Shown one piece after another: positions 11,388 through 23,300 of a DNA stretch of 64,000 nucleotides (position 1 is the stretch's first letter; the number at the start of each line of letters is the position of its first letter). Source of the DNA: Rugalucina vietnamica (taxonomy: Eukaryota > Mollusca > Bivalvia > Lucinida > Lucinidae); the NCBI GenBank assembly GCA_964017185.1, contig OZ024873.1, positions 49,152,760 to 49,216,759 on the forward strand. The letters are read 5' to 3'. The notes beneath the pieces are model-generated. The model was not told where the DNA came from and ran no database searches. It worked only from the letters and a program-made list of their open reading frames with translations. The position numbers and the translations under genes are program-made.

Positions 11388-11664
11388 CGTTATAAAAACT
11401 TGTCCATGCAATATACAGAGATATTTTTTTCAGGTGTAAAAAATGAAAATTTCATTGGAAAAATTTTGATACATTTGATACACAATGTATTTTTAATTGA
11501 TTGTGGATACACGTTAATTAGAACCGCCTCACGGAGGTACCCACAATTTATGTTTTGGACCAAAATTACGAAACAGGTATACCCCTGTAAACCCATTTTC
11601 ACATTATAAATGTAGGGTTTAAGGGGGGGGGGGGGGGATATTTGACGGACCTGTTTTCCTGATG
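11388..11664 (+). mobile_element. MITE family A, copy 4
   Basis: Starts ACTTGTCCATGCAATATACA. The centre carries ACCCACAATTTATGTTTTGG. It ends GGACCTGTTTTCCTGATG. A homopolymer G run (11627-11637) sits just before the right terminus. Confidence 0.75.
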
Positions 11665-12153
11665 TTTTTTTCTGGTGTACATCACTGGTTTGAAGATTTA
11701 AGTTTTAATATTTCGTCGAATGCTTAAGTATGTATTGTAATATCATATTGTAACTTTCAGTTGCCCTTGCATTCTTTTAAGACATAAAATGTAAATAAAT
11801 AGTGAATGCTATGTGACTGCAATTTTTCAACCCAGCAATTATCGTAATAGAGTAGAAGAAAGTTCAATTCTGTGGCATATTATTAACATTTATACCCTGT
11901 AATCAGCATCGTTTAGTTTTCAATGTCCTTTGACACATCAAAGATTGACAAACAAGGGAATTTGGATGTTAAATCTAACATTGTTAAGTAGAGTTACCCG
12001 CGTGACATGTTATTGTGGACTTGTTACCAAATGGTTACACTTATTGCGCATAGATGTCAGTTTAATACGTACATGTAAAATATGCATAATTTTCTTAAAT
12101 AAATATGCATGTCGGAAAAAAAAAATATTCAAAAAGCCAATTCTATTTTTGAT

Positions 12154-12156
<3 letters not shown>

Positions 12157-12186
<30 letters not shown>
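12157..12186. repeat. Poly-T tract
   Basis: Almost 30 consecutive T. It creates artificial poly-Phe and poly-Lys ORFs on both strands. Confidence 0.9.
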
Positions 12187-12187
<1 letters not shown>

Positions 12188-12370
12188 GAGGCTCTCCCGA
12201 GAATGACCAGAAAATAATAAAAAAAAAATCTGACCTAAGCAAATTCGTAAAGAGAAACAATAATGGAATGCGGGTTTTATTCCAAAGACGACCAGAAAGA
12301 AAGTATCAAGATGCAGAGAAGACTTATAGTTGGATGCCTAATACTTACTGTCCATACACCATCTTTAAAC

Positions 12371-12699
12371 CGGCCTCGGTGGCTCAGTAGGTAGAGTGTC
12401 CGCTCCGAGATCGGGAGGTACCGGGTTCGATCCCGGGCCGCGACAAATTAAAGTCTTTAACAATGGTACTAGCTGCTCCCCGCTTGGCACTCTGATTTTC
12501 GGGGTAGGGTTAGGGCTGGTCGCTCCGGTGTCAGTATAATGTGACTGGAGGTGGTATCAGGTAAAAGTGTCTGGGATCTGATACCACAGTGAGGCCGCAC
12601 TATAAAAGTGAGCATTGAGCTCCCTGTCACAACCAGACACCGTCGTGATATGACAGATAATGTTGAAAGCGACGTTAAACCCGAACAAACAAACAAACC
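12371..12699 (+). mobile_element. tRNA-derived SINE (copy 2), near full length
   Basis: Head with A box GGTGGCTCAGTAGGTAGAG and B box GGGTTCGATCCC (12371-12445). The body has GAGGTGGTATCAG. The tail is GCGACGTTAAACCCG followed by AACAAACAAACAAAC, a simple-repeat 3' end typical of SINEs. It is well preserved, so a relatively recent insertion. Confidence 0.85.
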
Positions 12700-12789
12700 A
12701 TCTTTTATAAACCGACTTGTTCAAAATCTCCATTTTCTGAAAAACCTCCATCAGAATATGGCTGCCACCCATTCAGTGCATTTAAAGTC

Positions 12790-12850
12790 TTTTTTTTTTT
12801 TTTTTTTTTTTTTTTGGGGGGGGGGGGTGAAGGGGGTGGGTGGGGGGGGG
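12790..12850. repeat. Poly-T/poly-G homopolymer tract
   Basis: About 26 T followed by G-rich runs broken by single bases. Low-complexity DNA, and the source of the false glycine-rich ORF across it. Confidence 0.9.
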
Positions 12851-13167
12851 TTGAAATGCACCAAACCAATACATAAGTGTATATTATACATAACTGAGCT
12901 CCAAACGCTTAAAATCATTCCACATATTTGCAAGAATTTCAATTTTAACATGTTTGGATTATCTCCCTTGTACATGCAAAATGCCTTTCTAAAAAGATTT
13001 TTGGCCATAAAATTTTCATTAGTAAACCGATTTTGCAAGATCTTTGTGGCATTTTTTAAGACTTGGAATGAAAGAGGATGTCATGATCATTTTCTGGAGG
13101 TATTTCAGAAAAGGGTGATTTTGAAAACGACAGTTTCTGAAAGATGGTGTAAAGACAGTGGAAGTAA

Positions 13168-13226
13168 CATTACGAAAACTTGCCCATGCAATATTTGGAG
13201 ATTTGGAGATTTTTTTTTCAGCTGTG

Positions 13227-13262
<36 letters not shown>

Positions 13263-13393
13263 GAAAATTTTTGATATTTTTCTTATATTTGGTTCTAGCG
13301 AGTACCCGCAATCTATGTTTTGGACCAAAAATAAGAAAAGTAGGTATATCCTGCATACCCAAGCTTCACTATATAAGGGGATATTTCCTGATG
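13168..13393 (+). mobile_element. MITE family A, copy 5
   Basis: Starts CATTACGAAAACTTGCCCAT and contains a poly-A expansion at 13228-13259. The left arm of the central palindrome is missing, and the right end keeps only TTTCCTGATG. Confidence 0.75.
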
Positions 13394-14210
13394 TGATGGA
13401 TTATAAATTTGTATACAAAATTTTGCATGTAGATGATACGTTTATACATGTACTCACTGCAAAGGAATCTTAATCAAAACTGCAAAAATAAGTCATCGTC
13501 GAAACTATTCAATAAATAGCCAATTTCACATGGATTTGCATTTTCGTTTCGTTTGGTGATATGCCTCGCCTCGAGAAATTTGCTGCTTTAGTTTCCAGCA
13601 AGGTACAAGTTAGACACAAATCAGTCTGGTCGAATTCAGAAACAGGCCGGAGAATAGAATGGAAGATTCAGATTTTGTAACGTGTTGATTTTGTAACGGA
13701 CAAATAAAGGTGTTTTAAGATTCAGACAGATATACTGGCTCCTTGTTGCTTTTGATGTTCCCGTATGTTTGAAGGCTTATAATGTGATACGAGTGAAAGG
13801 CATACCTTTAAATTTCGAGACCTTTGATCTGAATAGTAAAACCGTAATTATTGCATCGACCAATAATGTACAATTTATAACAAAATATTGTGATGCATTC
13901 AGTACATTTTTATTTTTCTCTCTCAATCATAATCAGATTTGTGGGGCCAATTACAATTTCAATAACTAAACAATGGTTGGATTAGGAAATTGTTTTGTAC
14001 ATGGAACTGGAATATTTTGTAACAGGCTTTCGCCTTTTTCTAAGACTGGCAGCGTACATGATTGTTGTCTTATGGATTCCTGGTAACACTGATTTTCATC
14101 ATACTGCGGGCTTTTACCATCATTTTGCCAAACAACTTAGTAAATCGAGGATCGTACGATCCGTGCCAAATTTGTTATATTATCCTCCCTCCGTTGATAA
14201 AGTTTTGTTT
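13394..14210. other. No recognised gene
   Basis: Contains a degraded family B-like patch around 13590-13680 (TTAGACACAAATCAGTCTGG). The rest shows no structure I can name. Confidence 0.35.
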
Positions 14211-14211
14211 T

Positions 14212-14212
<1 letters not shown>

Positions 14213-14282
<70 letters not shown>

Positions 14283-14311
14283 TCTCTTCCTCCTCCTCAT
14301 TATTATTATTA

Positions 14312-14376
<65 letters not shown>
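14213..14376. repeat. Compound microsatellite (ATC)n-(ATT)n
   Basis: About 23 ATC units (14213-14283), a short CTCTTCCTCC bridge, then about 25 ATT units. The poly-His/Tyr/Asn/Asp/Ile ORFs across it are artefacts. Confidence 0.97.
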
Positions 14377-14378
<2 letters not shown>

Positions 14379-14495
14379 ATAATAATAATTAAAAAAAATC
14401 TGGGTTGTAACAAATGCATTTTTTTTCCTTCTCGACATGAGTGAAAAATTGTTAACTTGAGCATTAAACCTCAATTCAAACATTTTTCTTTAGAA

Positions 14496-14599
14496 GATAA
14501 AAATAATTGTTAGATCCTTTGGAAGCAGTAAAACATTGAAAGCGAGAAGATGGGCCATATTGTACAATTTCGGATAATGAACCTTCGTCAGTGACCCTT
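14496..14599. repeat. 104-bp direct repeat, unit 1
   Basis: Nearly identical to 14873-14975 (AGCGAGAAGATGGGCCATAT and GAACCTTCGTCAGTGACCCT). A third, inverted and diverged copy lies at about 30303-30370 inside the R-spondin intron. The two units flank about 273 bp. Confidence 0.85.
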
Positions 14600-14872
14600 T
14601 AAAAAACTGGCAGCGAAAGCCAGACATTTTTTCTGCAATTTCAAAAATTTACATCGGTGAAGTCTAAATCAAAGACTTGTATTCCCAAAGGGGCCAAATA
14701 ATCAAAACACTGTTAAGAAAATGATTCTTAATGTACAATATATTTGAAACACTCCAAATATATTCACTGATCCCAAAGGATCAAAAGAAAAATATAATCT
14801 GCACTATGGATGATGTACGGGGAGACTTTTTAGGGCCGCCACACGGCACAACACCAGCTGCAGTAATAGCAA

Positions 14873-14975
14873 ATAAAAATAATTGTTAGATCCTTTGGAA
14901 GCAGTAAAACATTGAAAGCGAGAAGATGGGCCATATTGTACAATTTCGGATAATGAACCTTCGTCAGTGACCCTT
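14873..14975. repeat. 104-bp direct repeat, unit 2
   Basis: Second unit of the pair starting at 14496. Its sequence is almost unchanged, which suggests a recent local duplication or LTR-like ends of a small element. Confidence 0.85.
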
Positions 14976-15302
14976 GAAGTTAAAAAGGGCTTTAGGCAAG
15001 GTTTGCGGCGATATACAATTTCTACATCTAGGCTGTTTTCTAAACTGCTACATACGACCTACAATAAATGAAGTGCCTAAAACGATACTCCAAACGTTTA
15101 AGAATTATAAATATTTATTATCCCAGAAAGCAATACAAACTCCGTTGTAGACAGACACTGTGAAAACTTAGTGTTATTACCTCATAAATATACGATTATT
15201 AACTTCATCTAAATTCCTGTTAATACCAGCCAAAGGAAGTTTGTCGAGAAAAAAATACAGTCTCCTCGTAAATTACGATGTTGTTTTTTCTCTCCCAGTT
15301 AT

Positions 15303-15545
15303 TGAACCACTTCGTGGGGAAAACCAACTATCTGCATAGGCGCAAACAAAGGCGCATGTTAGCTTCGCAGTAACTGCGAAGCTGATCAGCGCCTTAGTTT
15401 TCGCTACACGGATAGTGCAATTCCTCTTCTACTAATATCCAAAATTTCAAGATTCTAGCTCTTTTCTGTGACTGTACAGGTCGGTTTGTGTCGGACCTGT
15501 TCGAAAACCACATTGTTGTTTTTTCTCTCCCAATTATTGAACACT
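15303..15545. mobile_element. MITE family B, copy 7
   Basis: TGAACCACTTCGTGGGGAAA on the left. The central palindrome TTCGCAGTAACTGCGAA is clear. The right terminus has decayed to TTGAACACTTTGTG. Confidence 0.7.
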
Positions 15546-15924
15546 TTGTGTCTGGCTAGTTTAGCCAGACATAACAATAACAATTTTGAAGAAATAAAAA
15601 GTAACGAATTTAGGTAATCTAATGCTCTCGAGGTTAGATGAGTACTGTCCGGCTAATAAATCGACCAGCTATTTCTGCCGAAGTTCTGTATAAATTTTTT
15701 AGACAATGGGGTTCAGTATCCGGGTTCCTATTCTTTTGAACGAACCGGAGATTCTAGTCAACGTCAAGAAACTTCCAAATTTTAATCTGACTTAAATTCA
15801 AATTCATGAATAAATGTATTTAGCGAATCACAAGTCACAAAAGAAGTATAGAGTGACAATGCGTACCGTCAGTAAAAAACTGGAACATCGGGATTCTTGC
15901 CATTTATACCTGTAACAGGTCTTT

Positions 15925-17187
15925 TCTGTCTTTTCAGCGATCATAAGACGATATCCTCTATGTCCACTGGGTTGTATGAGTTGCTCAGAGATGAATGGCT
16001 GTATTAGTTGTGGTCCTAACTTCTATATGTTACTTTCTTTTCAGCGATCATAAGACAATATCCTCTATGTCTACTGGGTTGTACAAGTTGCTCAGAGAGT
16101 TGCTCAGTTGTGTTAGTTGTAGTCTTAACTTTTCAGCGACCATAAGACAATATCCTCTATGTCTACTGGGTTGTACAAGTTGCTCAGAGAGTTGCTCAGT
16201 TGTGTTAGTTGTAGTCTTAACTTTTCAGCGATCATAAGACAATATCCTCTATGTCCACTGAGCTGTACAAGTTGCTCAGAGATGATGGTTGTGTTAGTTG
16301 CAGTCCTAACCTCTATATGTTTCTGTCTTTTCTGCAATCAAAGGACAATGCCTTCTATGTCCACTGGGTTGTACGAGTTGCTCAGAGATGAATGGCTGTG
16401 TTAGTTGTAGTCCTAACTTCTATATGTTACTGCATTTTCAGTAATCATAGGACAATATCCTCTATGTCCACTGGGCTGTACGAGTTGCTCAGAGATGAAT
16501 GGTTATGTTAGATGCAGTCCTAACCTCTATATGTTTCTGTCTTTTCAGCGATCATAGGACAATACCCTCTATGTCCACTGGGTTGTACGAGTTGCTAAGA
16601 GGTGAATAGATGTGTCAGTTGTAGTCCTAACTTCTATGTGTTACTGCCTTTTCAGCGATCATTGAACAATATCCTCTATGTCCACTGGGCTGTACGAGTT
16701 GCTCAGAGATGATGGCTGTGTTAGTTGCAGTCCTAACCTCTTTATGTTTCTGTCTTTTCAGCAATCATAGGACAATATCCTCTATGTCCACTGGGTAGTA
16801 CGAGTTGCTCAGAGATGAATGGCTGTTAGTTGTAGTCCCAACTTCTATATGTTACTAACTTTTCAGCAATCATAGGACAATACCCACTATGTCACTGGGT
16901 TGTACGAGTTGCTCAGAGATGAATGTTTGTATTAGTTGTGGTCCTACATTCTATATGTTACTATCTTTTCAGCGAACATAGGGCATCATCCTCTATGTCC
17001 ACTGGGTTGTACGATTTGCTCAGAGATGAATGTTTGTATTATTGTGGTCCTAACTTCTACATGCTACTGTCTTTTCAGCTATCATAGGACAATATCCTCT
17101 ATGTCCACTGGGTTGTACGAGTTCCTCAGAGATGAATGGCTGTGTTAGTTGAAGTCCTAACTTCTATATGTTATACTGTCTTTTCAG
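15925..17187 (+). repeat. Tandem array of R-spondin 3' splice site plus FU1 exon start (12 copies)
   Basis: Twelve head-to-tail copies of a ~106-bp unit precede the functional FU1 exon. Exon-like starts lie at 15938, 16045, 16137, 16229, 16336, 16442, 16549, 16656, 16762, 16867, 16973 and 17079; the real exon starts at 17188. Ten intervals are 105-109 bp and two are 92 bp. Each unit holds a pyrimidine-rich TCTTTTCAG acceptor and the start of the exon (CGATCATAGGACAATATCC). It ends at the FYMLL codons and runs straight into the next acceptor. The acceptor is intact in every copy except 16336 (CTG for CAG). No copy but the last has a 5' splice site, and some have frameshifts (for example a base missing near 16891). 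Splicing to an upstream acceptor would read into a stop. Confidence 0.9.
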
Positions 17188-17379
17188 CGATCATAGGACA
17201 ATATCCTCTATGTCCACTGGGTTGTACGAGTTGCTCAGAGATGAATGGTTGTGTTAGTTGCAGCCCTAACTTCTACATGCTGCTGGTTAGGAACGGAATG
17301 AGACAGACCGGAGTGTGCACACACAACTGTCCTACAGGGTTCTATGGTGTCAGGAGGTCCAACTTCAGCCAGTGCTATA
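17188..17379 (+). CDS. RSPO: R-spondin exon: furin-like repeat 1
   Basis: Acceptor TCTTTTCAG, donor A|GTAAGAAT. It encodes CPLGCTSCSEMNGCVSC, then the ligase-binding hairpin and NCPTGFYG. It is the only copy of the upstream tandem array with the 3' half and a donor site, so it is the functional exon. Confidence 0.9.
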
Positions 17380-20300
17380 GTAAGAATTATTTTATTCTTA
17401 AGTTGAACCATCATGAAACATATGCTCCATGAATTTTGAGGTCATCAAAACGGGGGATGGACTGGCGTAGACTGAGGTAAAGCCTTGGGCCTAGTCAACA
17501 TTGAGATAATCGGGTGGTTAAAATGCTTGTTAAATGCAAGAACAGCTGTAGTACATTGTACGAGTTTAATGAGTTTTGACGGATGACAGACACAGTCATG
17601 TACATATGTAAAACGACTGAACAGGGAAATCCACAATAAAGGTCAATAAAGTATCATATGTTCACAGAAGAAGAAAAAATATGTGAATAAATAATGTTTT
17701 CTCAAATATTCGTATCAAAACACGTACACCAATAAAATTATGTCCGTGCCGCTAGAATCCATCCAAACAGATAATTATGTAATTTTAATGTTGACAAGTA
17801 CATCAAGCTAGCATATACTTAACAAAATTCCCAACGCACCTAGTAACGTTTTGTTAAATATTTCAAAAAGTCTTCAAATTCTCTACACTACGAAAACTTG
17901 GCCATGCAATATACAAAGATTTTTTTTTCAGCTTAAAAAAGTTAAAATTTCATTGGAAATAATTGGAAACATAGATTGTGGATACACGTTAGAACCGCCT
18001 CGCCTCGCCACAATCTATGTTTTGGAGCAAAAATTAGAAAATAGGTATACCCCTGCATACCCCAGTTTTACTATATAAAAGTGGGATTTTAGGGGGTATA
18101 CTTTACACGGACATGTTTTCATGATGCATGGTGAAAATAACCATTTTCAAACAGAATGCCGAAACTTTTTCGCAATCGGTTATGTCGAATATAATCGAAC
18201 TTTTGGAAACCGTGCCCTTCATTCGAACAATCGAAATCTGCTAAAATAAAAAACAGAATCGATACGCCGGTGAAAATCGCAAATTAAGTCCAAAAATCGT
18301 GATCTGTTCAATAATGTTATTGAATTTGAGTAAAACGTACAACACCCATTGAAATGAAAGTCAGTTTTGAATAGAAAAAAAAAGCGTCTCAAAAAGACTT
18401 GTAATAATAATAAAAAACAATTTGATTTATTAAGGATCCAGATCGTTTTATATTACACAGACAGTACCTGGTGGATACTCGAACCCCATTGCTCTTACTA
18501 GCACTAAAAGCGATTTCGTATTGATTGAATATGGCCCGGTCACAATTTTAATACAACGCAATGGACTAGGTGAGAAAACTATTCCTTAAAACAGTCATAT
18601 GTCTCCTCTATTAAAAATAAGAAGAAGTACTTCATCAATCCTACAAGCGTTGCCATGGCAACGCCCAGAAGAACCATGGGTAGAGCATATTTTGCACTTT
18701 TTGGTCTATTCTTGACCATTTCTGAACATATTTTTTATTTTTTAAGTGTCAGCCCACACGACGAACAAAATGATACTTAGCATACAATATCTCTGGACGA
18801 TACTTCATAATTATTTCATAACAAGACATTGTTCGTCGTGTGGGCAGGTAGTTGAAAATGATGTTGAATGGTGAAAACTAGACCCAAATTTGCAAAAAGT
18901 GGTATTTCTATGCTTTTCGGAGCGTTGCTATGGTAACATGTGTAATTTGAATGTGATAGTTGTGCTAGAATTTATAAGCAGGGGCCTATACCTGCTATGT
19001 GCAATACTTTTCTCCTCAAAATTCAAAAAAAAAAAAAAAATAAAATAAATTTTTTACCAACACATGAGGCCGAAATCAGGCCTTAAATTCCCTAGGCCTG
19101 CATGTGAATTATTGTTAAGTGCAACGTCTTGGAACGACAGACAGACGTCTCAGCTACGATCAGAGGCAAATTTTTGTCTCACCTGTTTTCGGAGGTTTTT
19201 TATCAAAGTTGTACCCTTGGCTTTGTTCCACTTTTTCCAAAATCTGTTGGTCATACAGTTTCGGAAAATATATACCTTTTTATCATTCTATGCCACAGAA
19301 TTCCGTTATATCCAAAACATTATTTCATCTTCAAAAATCATGAAAATTTAAGAAAGGGGAGCTAACTTTTTATTTAGGAATCGGATTTGGCCGAAACATA
19401 ATATAATTAAAGCTGATGTGTATACCCTGGTTACAAATAAGTTTGGACAGAATAAGATTAATAGCTAGCTAGAAAATAAGAAAACTTTGTTTTCGCCATT
19501 ATAACCCTATGGGACCTATCCGTTGCCATGGTAACAAGAGTTTTAATCCGTTCCACCCTATATTCTAATAAAAGTTTTGTCCTGATAAAAGTATGCTTCA
19601 TGTGAAATTTGATGGCTCTGGGTTTATTGGTTTAAGAAATTTTACACTTTTTGTTGTCGATTTTTTCTCTACGGACAGGACATTTTTGACCGAAATAAAA
19701 ATTCCATAATTCTACATTGTCATTGGCGTTGGTATAATATTTTTCTCATGACAATTATCAGTTCTGAAGACTCCATCCCCCAATGTGGTTTTGAACATCC
19801 AGAAGTAAAAGACGTTATAGATGTAATGTATGGGTTACGGACAGGACACTTTTTCGTTACATTGTATTCAGTACTTTGGGATATAAATTTATATCCAGCG
19901 ATAAAAGTAAGCCACACTACTGGTTATTGTTACTGATTAGGTATGTCCAAATATTGTTTATAACCCATTGAAAGTAGAATTGGATGTAACAGTCTGACTT
20001 ATCAGGCATGTCACTCCGTTCTCATTTTAAAATATCTCAGTTTGGCACACGTCATCAGCTTTGGTAATCATGGCATAACTCAAAAACAAATAGTCGTAGC
20101 CCATTCAAATAAACGGCAGAATAAACGGGATATGATCGTTTACTAGCCACAAAATATTTTATATGCGCATAAAGTGTCAGTTTCAATCCCTCATACCCAT
20201 AAAAAGAAGCAATTTTCAAGTGAGAGAGTATAACACCTGTTTTTGGGGTATTTTTGGCTATATAAAATTATACTGCGAAAAAATGGCTTGTCCAATCAAC

Positions 20301-23300
20301 ATGAGTTTTTTTTAGGCCAGTTTGAATTAATTGATCTTGACATCCTGCAAGTCAACTTAAGTATATTAGTGTTGACGTTTTCATTACCCAACCGCATAAC
20401 ACTTAGTAAATTTAAAATTGTCATCTGATCTAAGCTGACCCGAGAGGTAAAGGTGACTGAAAATGTCAACATAAGAAGAAACGGTAGACGCTGAAACTAG
20501 AGGTACCATGATATCACCATGCGACTTGTTAGAATGATAGGCGAAAATAAAATGCTATTGTTCCATTGATTGTAAACGTATTTTAAACGTATCTACGCTA
20601 AACGAGCTACCCTCTACTTTGCCGAACGCTCTAGCGAATTTGTAGCGACAGAGATGCGAATTCTTTATTGTGACTTCCATTTGACGAGCATCAATGTGTC
20701 TAATTCCATTCAAAAATTACCAAAAGGCAGTCATCACGATCAGCAGGTTTTAGCATGATCCTTGTATGACGTGGTCACGTGGTTAAATTTATTTGAAATT
20801 ATCTAGTCTTTATGCGCAAATGTTCGTCAAGGAATAGTATGCAAAATTTGAAAGCAAAATCTTTAATGAAACGAAAGTTATTTAATTTTTAAAACGGATG
20901 CGTTGGCATTTTTGCCAAGTGTATATGTCTGGGATAACAAGCCCGATTAAACAGGCCTGTATTATGGTTTATGGCGATTTTACGGCCCTTAACTTTAATC
21001 CTTTGGCAGCTTTTCCTTCGTTGATTTAAAATGAAATAAAATATAATTTCTGGATTTAATTTTATGGTCTGAACTAATAATAAATACGTATTTAAAACGT
21101 AAACAAATATTTTAGAAGTCAGAATTTTCATGTTAAGGTACAAGTAGGCAATGATCAGGCAATGGCGCAATCAGAAATTCCCACTCCACAAATCGAGGAT
21201 TGGGAAAAAACTAAAATGACACTTAGGTACTTATACCAAAAAAACATATCGTAAGCCGAATGAGCAGCTATTCCCCAATAGGCGACCTCTCAGTTGCCCG
21301 AACTTAACTAAAAATATGAAACATATGAAAACATAATGCTCAAACAGCAGAAAAAATCGACTCCACAAAACAATTAGAACCACTACAGAAGTATCGCCTT
21401 GGTAAAACGATTTTGAAGTAGTCTTTTTAAAAGGTCAGCTGAAATATGTGTAACAAAACTGCAGACGAATATTGTTGCTTTGCATCTATTTAGAGAAAAC
21501 ACCATTTGAGCCGCATCTTGAGAATACCGAAAATGTGTTTTTTTAACAGGTCCGACACAAACCGAGTTGTACAAGCACAGAATATGGCTGGAGGATGGAA
21601 ATTTCGGATTTAGAAAGTAGAAGGACTGTACCATCAGTGTGATGAAAACAAAGAAGCTGATCAGCTTCGCAGTACAGCTTCGCAGTTACTGCGAAGCTGA
21701 TCTGCGTCTTTGTTTTCGCATATGCAGATTGTTGGTTTCCCCACGCGGCGGCTCATTTAAATATCATGCATTTACCTTCTTAATCGAGCGCACAGACCCA
21801 CGATCGGCTGGAAAATAATCATCTCCAACCAATGGAACTGTTTTTCAAGTGGACCTGCTGTGCGATGCCCTTTAAAGATTTAAGCTCACTGTGCAGTCTA
21901 CACGCATGAAACCGTTCAGTGAGAGCCACTTGGAGAAAATTCTGCTCTATGTATGTCTTGAACAAACTGCTCACTCACTAGAGATGATTTGCTCTCTGCT
22001 TAAAAGCATATACAGTTCGCTTACCTAAGCCAAAAACACCACGGGTGCAGCTGTATAGGGACCACTTTGGATCTGTTCTTTTGGGAGACATTTGAGCCAC
22101 ATCATGAGAAAACAAACATTTTGCATATGCGAAAACAAAGCCGCAGATCAGCTTCCTGCTCTGCGCCTTTGTTTTTGCTACGCAGTTAGTAGATCCCCTC
22201 TACTTTGTAAATCCAAACTTTCCAGCCCCTAGCCATCTTCTGTGCCTGTACAGCTCGGTTTGTGTCGGACCTGTTCGGAAACCACAGTGTTGGTTTTTGC
22301 ACGAGGCGGCTCATTTCGGAAGCCATGATTTTCTCCAGTCGAGGCCTCAATTATCACTGCACATGGTTGGTTAATCAACACTGGAATCACAGCCATTGTG
22401 ATCATGTGCGTGAGAAAACCAACAATTTGGGTTCCGACCAGGTCTGACACAAACCGGACTGTACAGTCACAGAAGAAGGTTTGAAGCTTGGAATTTCGGA
22501 TTGAGGAAGAAGAGGGTTTGAACTATCCATGTAGCGAAAACAAAGACGCTGATCAGCTGTGCAGTGACTGCACAGCTGATCAGCGTCTTTGTTTTCGCTT
22601 AAACATGTTGTTGGTTTTCTAATGCATTGGCTCATTGTGTTCTGTGATGCGAGTCTAGAACATACCAGTATAGTTGTGTTTGATGACTTCATTGTTCTTG
22701 CCTAACCTGTGCCCCATGCTAAGATATTTGAGCCGCATCATGAGAAAAAACAACATTTTGCATATGCGAAATTAAAGAAGTTTTCGCAACACAGATAGTA
22801 GAACTCCTCTTCTACTTTTATCCAAAATTAAAACCTTCTAATCTACTTCTGTGCTTGTACAGATCGGTTTGTGTCGGACCTGTTCGGAAAACAAATTGAT
22901 GCGGCTCATTTGCTGCTCCAGAATTTCTCGTATTGTCATTTCTCTCTTGTCTAGTATCTTGGTTTTAAATATACTATGCAAAATAAATTTAGCAATTTTT
23001 GATGTTACATATATTTGTGATCACCTCAGATCAATATTGGACATTTCTTTAATTTAAATGACAAGAACAGTGTCGTAGGCACATGATACGATGAATTTAA
23101 AAACGCCATCCTTTAAAGAGGCTTCTGGAACAACCAACAAATACAGAAAGGGTGTGATTGCAAAATTCTCAACCATTGAACAAAATGAAATCAGCTGACT
23201 TTTGTTTCGTCCATTAGGCCCATTCTTTTCAACCCCTCTTTATGAACGTTGTTGATTATGTGACAAGTGCGATTTGGTTTTCTCGGTACCAACTTTACCT

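Noticed and set aside
12371-12445. tRNA gene
   Set aside because: It has A and B boxes but continues directly into a SINE body and repeat tail; the same holds for 530-601 and 54250-54344.
12608-13396. 262-codon plus-strand ORF
   Set aside because: It runs through a SINE tail, poly-T/poly-G, and a family A MITE with poly-A; no protein family.
14137-14444. ORFs encoding poly-His, poly-Tyr, poly-Ile, poly-Asn and poly-Asp
   Set aside because: They are translations of the ATC/ATT microsatellite on both strands.
15995-17148. Repeated small ORFs with MSTGLYKLLRE-like peptides
   Set aside because: They are the wrong frame of the R-spondin exon copies; the FU1 frame is the conserved one.
22402-22692. 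ORFs across family B MITEs, here and at 1876, 5793 and 33972
   Set aside because: They share peptides only because they translate copies of the same MITE.
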